From: a bacterium MnTg04
Lineage (GTDB): Bacteria > Pseudomonadota > Gammaproteobacteria > Steroidobacterales > MnTg04
NCBI GenBank assembly: GCA_008975185.1
Contig: BFAU01000114.1
Coordinates: 1-9,831, forward strand
Direction of reading: 5' to 3'
Length of the DNA stretch: 9,831 nt
In this document: piece after piece, positions 6,541 through 9,831 of the stretch
Numbering within the stretch: position 1 is the first letter of the stretch
Layout: every line of letters starts with the position of its first letter
Notes under the pieces: generated by a model
The model's database searches: none
What the model was told of the DNA's origin: nothing
Seen by the model: the letters and a program-made list of their open reading frames with translations, nothing else
Program-made: the position numbers and the translations under genes

Positions 6541-6841
6541 TGCACAACAAAGGATGCTGCTGCTGTCTTGAATAGGCATTGACCTGGGCAACCTTGGTTT
6601 CCGCGATTTCAAAGGTAAAAGCCCCACAGGCGCCTTGCCCGTGGGTGTGGACTTCAAGCATGACCCGCGTGGCCTTGACCCGATCCATGGAGAAAAACTG
6701 TTCCAGCACACCGACGACAAAATCCATCGGCGTGTAGTCGTCATTGAGCAACAATACCCTGTACATCGGCGGCCGCTTGAGTTCAGGCCGCGCTTCTTTG
6801 ACCGCCAGGCCTTGTTCGTGGTTTTCCCTGGGATCAGTCAT
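6524..6841 (-). CDS. clpS: ATP-dependent Clp protease adaptor ClpS
   Basis: 105 residues, close to the E. coli length (106). ClpS binds destabilising N-terminal residues (Leu, Phe, Tyr, Trp) and delivers the protein to the ClpA N-domain. NDDYTPMDFV (33-42) carries Asp34 and Asp35, matching the residues that hold the substrate alpha-amino group; His65 matches the other binding residue. GACGAFTFEIAETKVAQVN (70-88) and HPLLCTMEES (96-105) are typical of the family. The first 25 residues are charged and variable, as expected for the tail that enters the ClpA pore. The ATG at 6841 has only a distant GGAG (6856-6859, 14 bases away), so its ribosome site is weak. The gene is followed by clpA two bases later and is preceded by the cyclase on the same strand, 97 bases away. 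Confidence 0.97.
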   Translation of the reverse strand: MTDPRENHEQGLAVKEARPELKRPPMYRVLLLNDDYTPMDFVVGVLEQFFSMDRVKATRVMLEVHTHGQGACGAFTFEIAETKVAQVNAYSRQQQHPLLCTMEES

Positions 6842-6938
6842 GTTGTCGTCTTACGCTCCGCATCGCTTGATTTTACCTGTTCTGCGTTCGCTTTTGGACA
6901 ACAATTTTGACAGTTGCCGGCATCGCCTGGCAGACCGG
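6842..6938 (-). promoter_or_regulatory. Upstream region of clpS, with a candidate -10 element
   Basis: This is the 97-base gap between the cyclase and clpS. On the minus strand TAAAAT (6870-6875) matches five of six -10 bases about 29 bases before the clpS ATG. The best -35-like hexamer, TTGTCC, is 20 bases upstream, which is too far for a strong promoter. A promoter here would let clpSA be expressed apart from the cyclase. Confidence 0.3.
6915..6932 (-). terminator. Possible hairpin just after the cyclase gene
   Basis: TGCC, a bulged A, GGC, a GAT loop and GCCGGCA form a seven-pair GC-rich stem six bases after the cyclase stop. The bases that follow are mixed A and T, not a U-tract, so termination may be partial or may not occur. 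Confidence 0.25.
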
Positions 6939-9164
6939 TTATTTGTGCAGAATAATCGAAATACCATCCCAGTCGTTTGCGGGCGGATTGCTCCTAAAGT
7001 GGGTTACCCGGTCAAGATAAAGGCTGAAAAGCCTGCGCTCGGGAAAGGACTGGGCCAGGCCAAAAAATTCCTTTTCGGCGGAATCCCAGTCGCGCTCGCG
7101 GTAAAACTGCAAAGCCACGGCATGCTTTTTCAGCATTTGCCTGATGTCCAGGCCCATTTCGTTGAGCGGACCGACCGGGCTGAAGATGGCGACGGAATTG
7201 TCCTTGCCCTTGACCCGAACCCGGTCCAGTTCCAGAAAGGCGAAATCCGGTACCGCCTTGCGGGTAGCATCGCCTACCGCGATGGTTACCCCATAGGTCT
7301 TGGTCAGGTTTTCCAGCCTTGCGCCGAGGTTTACAGAATCACCCATCACGGTGTACGCCATCCGGAAACTCGAACCCATGTTGCCGACCCGCATTTCGCC
7401 GGTATTCAGACCGATACCCACCTTGATTTCCGGCCAGCCTCTGCGGTCAAACCCCTTTTGCAGCTGGCTGAGCGCTCCCTGCATTTCGATCGCGGATAAC
7501 AGGGCGTTTCTTGCATGCTGCTGGTCCCGGACCGGCGCGCCCCAGAAGGCCATGATTGCGTCACCAATGTACTTGTCGATGGTGCCGCGATGGCGCTGGA
7601 TCACCCGCGTCATCGGCGTCAGAAAAGCATTGAGAAGCTCGCTCACTTCGGGCGGGCTCAGCTGTTCGGCGATCCCGGTAAAATTCCGGATATCGGCGAA
7701 CATCACGGTCATTTCCCGGCTCTCGCTGCGCATCGAAAAATCACCAGGGTTGTTACCCATTTCGGCAACCAGCTCCGGCGGCACATATTGGCCAAACAGA
7801 CCCGACAGCTCTCGCTTGCCTCTTGCCTCCACGAAATAGCCATAAATCATGTGCAGGAAGTACAACAGGAATGTGAAACTCAGCAAGGACGCCAGCGGCA
7901 GCACGAAGTTGCCCCGGCCCCAGATCACCAGGTTCAGCACGGTAATCAGCAGAAGTATCAATACCGTCACCAGCGTCGCTGTCATGACGGGAACCCTGGG
8001 CAACACGGCGGTCATCAAAATCGCGAGCAACACCAGGATCGTAATCTCTATGCCCTGGACATAGCGCGGATGGTGCATGATCGTCTCGTCCAGGATTCCG
8101 GAAACAATGTTTGCGTGTATCTCGACGCCCGTAAATCGATTGCCTATCGGGGTATTGCGCAAATCATGGAGACCGGCGGCGCTCGTCCCCATGAGTACTA
8201 TCGCCCCTTTCAACGGATACTTGGCCGCCCGGCCATGCAATACGTCTGTCGCAGAGACGTAGGGAAAACTGCCCAGCTGCCCCCGGTAAGGGACCAGGAC
8301 CGATGCGTCTTCACCAACCGGAATTTTTTTGTCGCCGAGCGTCAGCCAGTCGAGATCCAGTCCATCGCGCGGCCCGTCCGCGCCATGCTGAAACACAAAA
8401 CTCAGTTTTGGCCGGCCCAGCACCTGGTGCGCCACGGCGAAAGCAAGCGATGGATAGAGATTGCCATGGTATTTTTGCAGCAGGGGAACCCGGCGATATT
8501 TCCCATCTCCGTCCACCAGCGCATTCTCGAAAAAACCGCCGGCCGTGTTGTTTTGCAGCAGCGCGATGTTGCCGGTATACGCGATCGCCTCGGCGAAGGG
8601 GATATTGGTGTCGTCCTGATCCGACGGGATCAGCGGTTGCGGCAACATGCCCGAGGAAACATCCTCTCCCGCATCTCCCGCGTGGCGGAATACGTAACCC
8701 AGCACCGCCGGCCGGCCGGCAAGCGCTTTGGCAAAAAGGCCATCCGTATCCAGTGCCGGCCGTAAACTTTCAAGCGCCTGGCGAAACTGGGGAACATTTC
8801 TCAGCTCGTCCTGTGCCAGCCGCTCCAATACCGGTAGACCGCTGCGATTGTCTGGCTCGGCGAATACAATATCGAAGCCAAGAACCTTGATCTGATAGTC
8901 ATCGAACAATCGGTCCACCAACCGGGCAACCCGGTTTCTCGGCCACGGCCATTGCCCTTCTTCCAACAGGCTTTTTTCATCCAGGTCCACAATGACGATT
9001 CGGTCGTCGATCGTGTTTGGCATGGTGAAAACCAGCCTGACGTCGTAAGTCAGTTGCTCCAGGCGCTCCAGCCAGCCCATGTGAATATCGCCCCGGTTGT
9101 GGAGCAAAAAGGGGAGAAACAGCATGGAGCTGATCAAAACGCGTATTAGCAGCCGTTTATACAT
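6939..9164 (-). CDS. CHASE2-domain membrane adenylate/guanylate cyclase (class III)
   Basis: 741 residues. A membrane anchor (about 6-22) is followed by a large extracytoplasmic CHASE2 sensor (about 25-365) with family patterns DLDEKSL (60-66), GQWPWPR (70-76), GFDIVFAEPD (96-105) and RFTGVEIHANIVSGIL (343-358). Three more membrane helices lie near 370-388, 394-415 and 420-442. The cytoplasmic class III catalytic domain covers about 480-665. Metal-binding Asp491 (FADIRNFT) and Asp535 (KYIGD) are present, as are the transition-state Asn612 and Arg616 (VNLGAR). The purine-selecting pair is Lys531 and Thr605; Lys with Thr is the class IIIb pattern, so cAMP is the likely product, though the ligand sensed is unknown. 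A TPR-like tail (about 680-720) ends in NDWDGI, seen often in this family. The ATG has GGAG four to five bases upstream. It is divergent from gspC. Confidence 0.94.
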   Translation of the reverse strand: MYKRLLIRVLISSMLFLPFLLHNRGDIHMGWLERLEQLTYDVRLVFTMPNTIDDRIVIVDLDEKSLLEEGQWPWPRNRVARLVDRLFDDYQIKVLGFDIVFAEPDNRSGLPVLERLAQDELRNVPQFRQALESLRPALDTDGLFAKALAGRPAVLGYVFRHAGDAGEDVSSGMLPQPLIPSDQDDTNIPFAEAIAYTGNIALLQNNTAGGFFENALVDGDGKYRRVPLLQKYHGNLYPSLAFAVAHQVLGRPKLSFVFQHGADGPRDGLDLDWLTLGDKKIPVGEDASVLVPYRGQLGSFPYVSATDVLHGRAAKYPLKGAIVLMGTSAAGLHDLRNTPIGNRFTGVEIHANIVSGILDETIMHHPRYVQGIEITILVLLAILMTAVLPRVPVMTATLVTVLILLLITVLNLVIWGRGNFVLPLASLLSFTFLLYFLHMIYGYFVEARGKRELSGLFGQYVPPELVAEMGNNPGDFSMRSESREMTVMFADIRNFTGIAEQLSPPEVSELLNAFLTPMTRVIQRHRGTIDKYIGDAIMAFWGAPVRDQQHARNALLSAIEMQGALSQLQKGFDRRGWPEIKVGIGLNTGEMRVGNMGSSFRMAYTVMGDSVNLGARLENLTKTYGVTIAVGDATRKAVPDFAFLELDRVRVKGKDNSVAIFSPVGPLNEMGLDIRQMLKKHAVALQFYRERDWDSAEKEFFGLAQSFPERRLFSLYLDRVTHFRSNPPANDWDGISIILHK

Positions 9165-9360
9165 CGGTCTCCGGTCGCGTCATTTCACTCGAGATAACAT
9201 AATAATCCTGCTCGTGGACATGCAGCCGCAAGACCACGATTCTCGCAAAACAGGCCTTTTTGGACTTTCCAATAGAACAGCCCATACTTATGATGAATGC
9301 TTATGCCGTGGCTACTCTGTGGCCTGGGTCACGATACCGATAATTAGACTTGCGAATTAA
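9165..9360. other. Divergent intergenic region between the cyclase and gspC
   Basis: These 196 bases separate the two divergent genes. Apart from the cyclase ribosome site and the candidate gspC promoter, an AT-rich patch near 9195-9206 might hold the cyclase -10, but no good -35 accompanies it. I see no clear CRP-like palindrome. A short open frame ending at 9360 is not supported as a gene. Confidence 0.5.
9266..9294 (+). promoter_or_regulatory. Candidate sigma-70 promoter for gspC
   Basis: TTTCCA (9266-9271, four of six) is followed by a 17-base spacer and TATGAT (9289-9294, five of six). Transcription would start near 9301, giving a leader of about 60 bases. The match is reasonable but is based only on sequence. 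Confidence 0.4.
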
Positions 9361-9831
9361 ATGAATCAACTGGCAAGCAAAACAGGTGTAATAGGCAGTA
9401 GTGAAGCCGCCCGGGTGCTGTCTCGGCTAAGCGGCAAACTGCCGCAATGGGCTTCCGTGATGCTGGTTATCGTGGTGGCCTGGCAGCTCGCCATGTTCGT
9501 ATTGCAGCTGATGACCGATCCCATCCAACAGGCGCAATCGGCTGCCCCGCTACGGACCGGCACCGTCGAGGCTGCCTACGAAACGGATATTTCAATCATC
9601 ACGGATGCAGGCCTGTTCGGTACTTTCCAGGATAAAACGACGGATGGTAGCGATGAAATACCCGACCCGGGTCTGGTTTCCGATGTTCCTGAGACCACGC
9701 TCGACTTGACGCTCAAGGGAACAATCTGGGACAGCGATCGCGACCGCGCCCTGGCGATCATCGAGTATCGCAACGAAGAAAAGGTATATTCGATCGGCGA
9801 CCCGGTCGTCGCGGGCGCTACGCTTTACCTG
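9361..9831 (+). CDS. gspC: Type II secretion system protein GspC, N-terminal part (cut by window edge)
   Basis: 157 residues are visible and the frame runs off the end. GspC is an inner-membrane protein that links the inner-membrane platform to the secretin GspD in the type II secretion system. A short cytoplasmic N-terminus is followed by one membrane helix (about 31-51) and then the periplasmic part. Typical GspC elements are ISIITDAGLFG (77-87), before a variable acidic linker, and the homology region with TTLDLTLKGTIW (112-123), RALAIIE (129-135) and YSIGDPVVAGATLYL (143-157). The ATG is the first possible start, because an in-frame TAA lies directly before it (9358-9360). No good Shine-Dalgarno sequence is visible. 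The remainder, with any PDZ or coiled-coil C-terminus, and probably gspD and others, lie beyond the window. Confidence 0.9.
   Translation, partial: MNQLASKTGVIGSSEAARVLSRLSGKLPQWASVMLVIVVAWQLAMFVLQLMTDPIQQAQSAAPLRTGTVEAAYETDISIITDAGLFGTFQDKTTDGSDEIPDPGLVSDVPETTLDLTLKGTIWDSDRDRALAIIEYRNEEKVYSIGDPVVAGATLYL

Noticed and set aside
6522..6545. Earlier GTG start for clpA (eight extra residues)
   Set aside because: It lies inside clpS, and the ATG at 6521 gives the conserved N-terminus.
5931..6575. 214-codon open frame on the plus strand
   Set aside because: It is antisense to clpA and clpS and shows no family features.
7515..8765. 416-codon open frame on the plus strand
   Set aside because: It is antisense to the well-supported cyclase gene; the residues are rich in His, Arg and Gln with no domain pattern, as expected for a shadow frame in GC-rich DNA.
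9097..9360. 87-codon open frame before gspC
   Set aside because: It overlaps the 5' end of the cyclase on the other strand, has no ribosome site and shows no family pattern.
1..9831. Mobile elements, CRISPR arrays, phage genes or defence systems
   Set aside because: No transposase, integrase, regularly spaced repeats or paired terminal repeats were seen; all long stretches are explained by housekeeping, signalling or secretion genes.

Overview
The window looks like chromosomal DNA from a gammaproteobacterium. The GC content is fairly high, the genes are tightly packed, and the order of housekeeping genes resembles the trxB / ftsK / aat / infA / clpA / clpS neighbourhood of Escherichia coli. 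I cannot name a genus. I see no insertion sequence, phage gene, CRISPR array or RNA gene, and nothing that suggests recent transfer.

Layout, left to right. (1) 1-822, minus: the N-terminal membrane domain and start of the linker of the DNA translocase FtsK, cut by the window edge. (2) 880-1938, minus: alanine dehydrogenase (ald), immediately upstream of ftsK, in the place E. coli uses for lrp. (3) A 189-base divergent intergenic region. (4) 2128-4184, plus: trxB, aat and infA. A 13-codon mini-ORF bridges trxB and aat by stop/start overlaps, and infA starts with GTG. (5) 4263-6841, minus: clpS then clpA, separated by two bases and convergent with infA. (6) 6939-9164, minus: a membrane-bound class III nucleotide cyclase with a CHASE2 sensor domain, upstream of clpS. 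(7) A 196-base divergent intergenic region. (8) 9361-9831, plus: the first 157 codons of the type II secretion protein GspC, cut by the window edge.

How the genes work together. Aat, ClpS and ClpA form the bacterial N-degron route: Aat adds Leu or Phe to proteins that begin with Lys or Arg, ClpS recognises such N-termini, and ClpA unfolds the target for ClpP, which must be encoded elsewhere. TrxB recycles thioredoxin with NADPH. IF1 (InfA) and FtsK serve translation initiation and chromosome segregation at division. The cyclase and GspC are envelope proteins, divergently transcribed, with no proven link.

I did not find a convincing new multi-gene system. The best leads are small-scale: the stop/start relay between trxB and aat, the GTG start of infA with no visible Shine-Dalgarno sequence, an AT-rich 15-base palindrome over a possible ftsK promoter, the ald-for-lrp substitution, and the pairing of a CHASE2 cyclase with a gspC promoter region.
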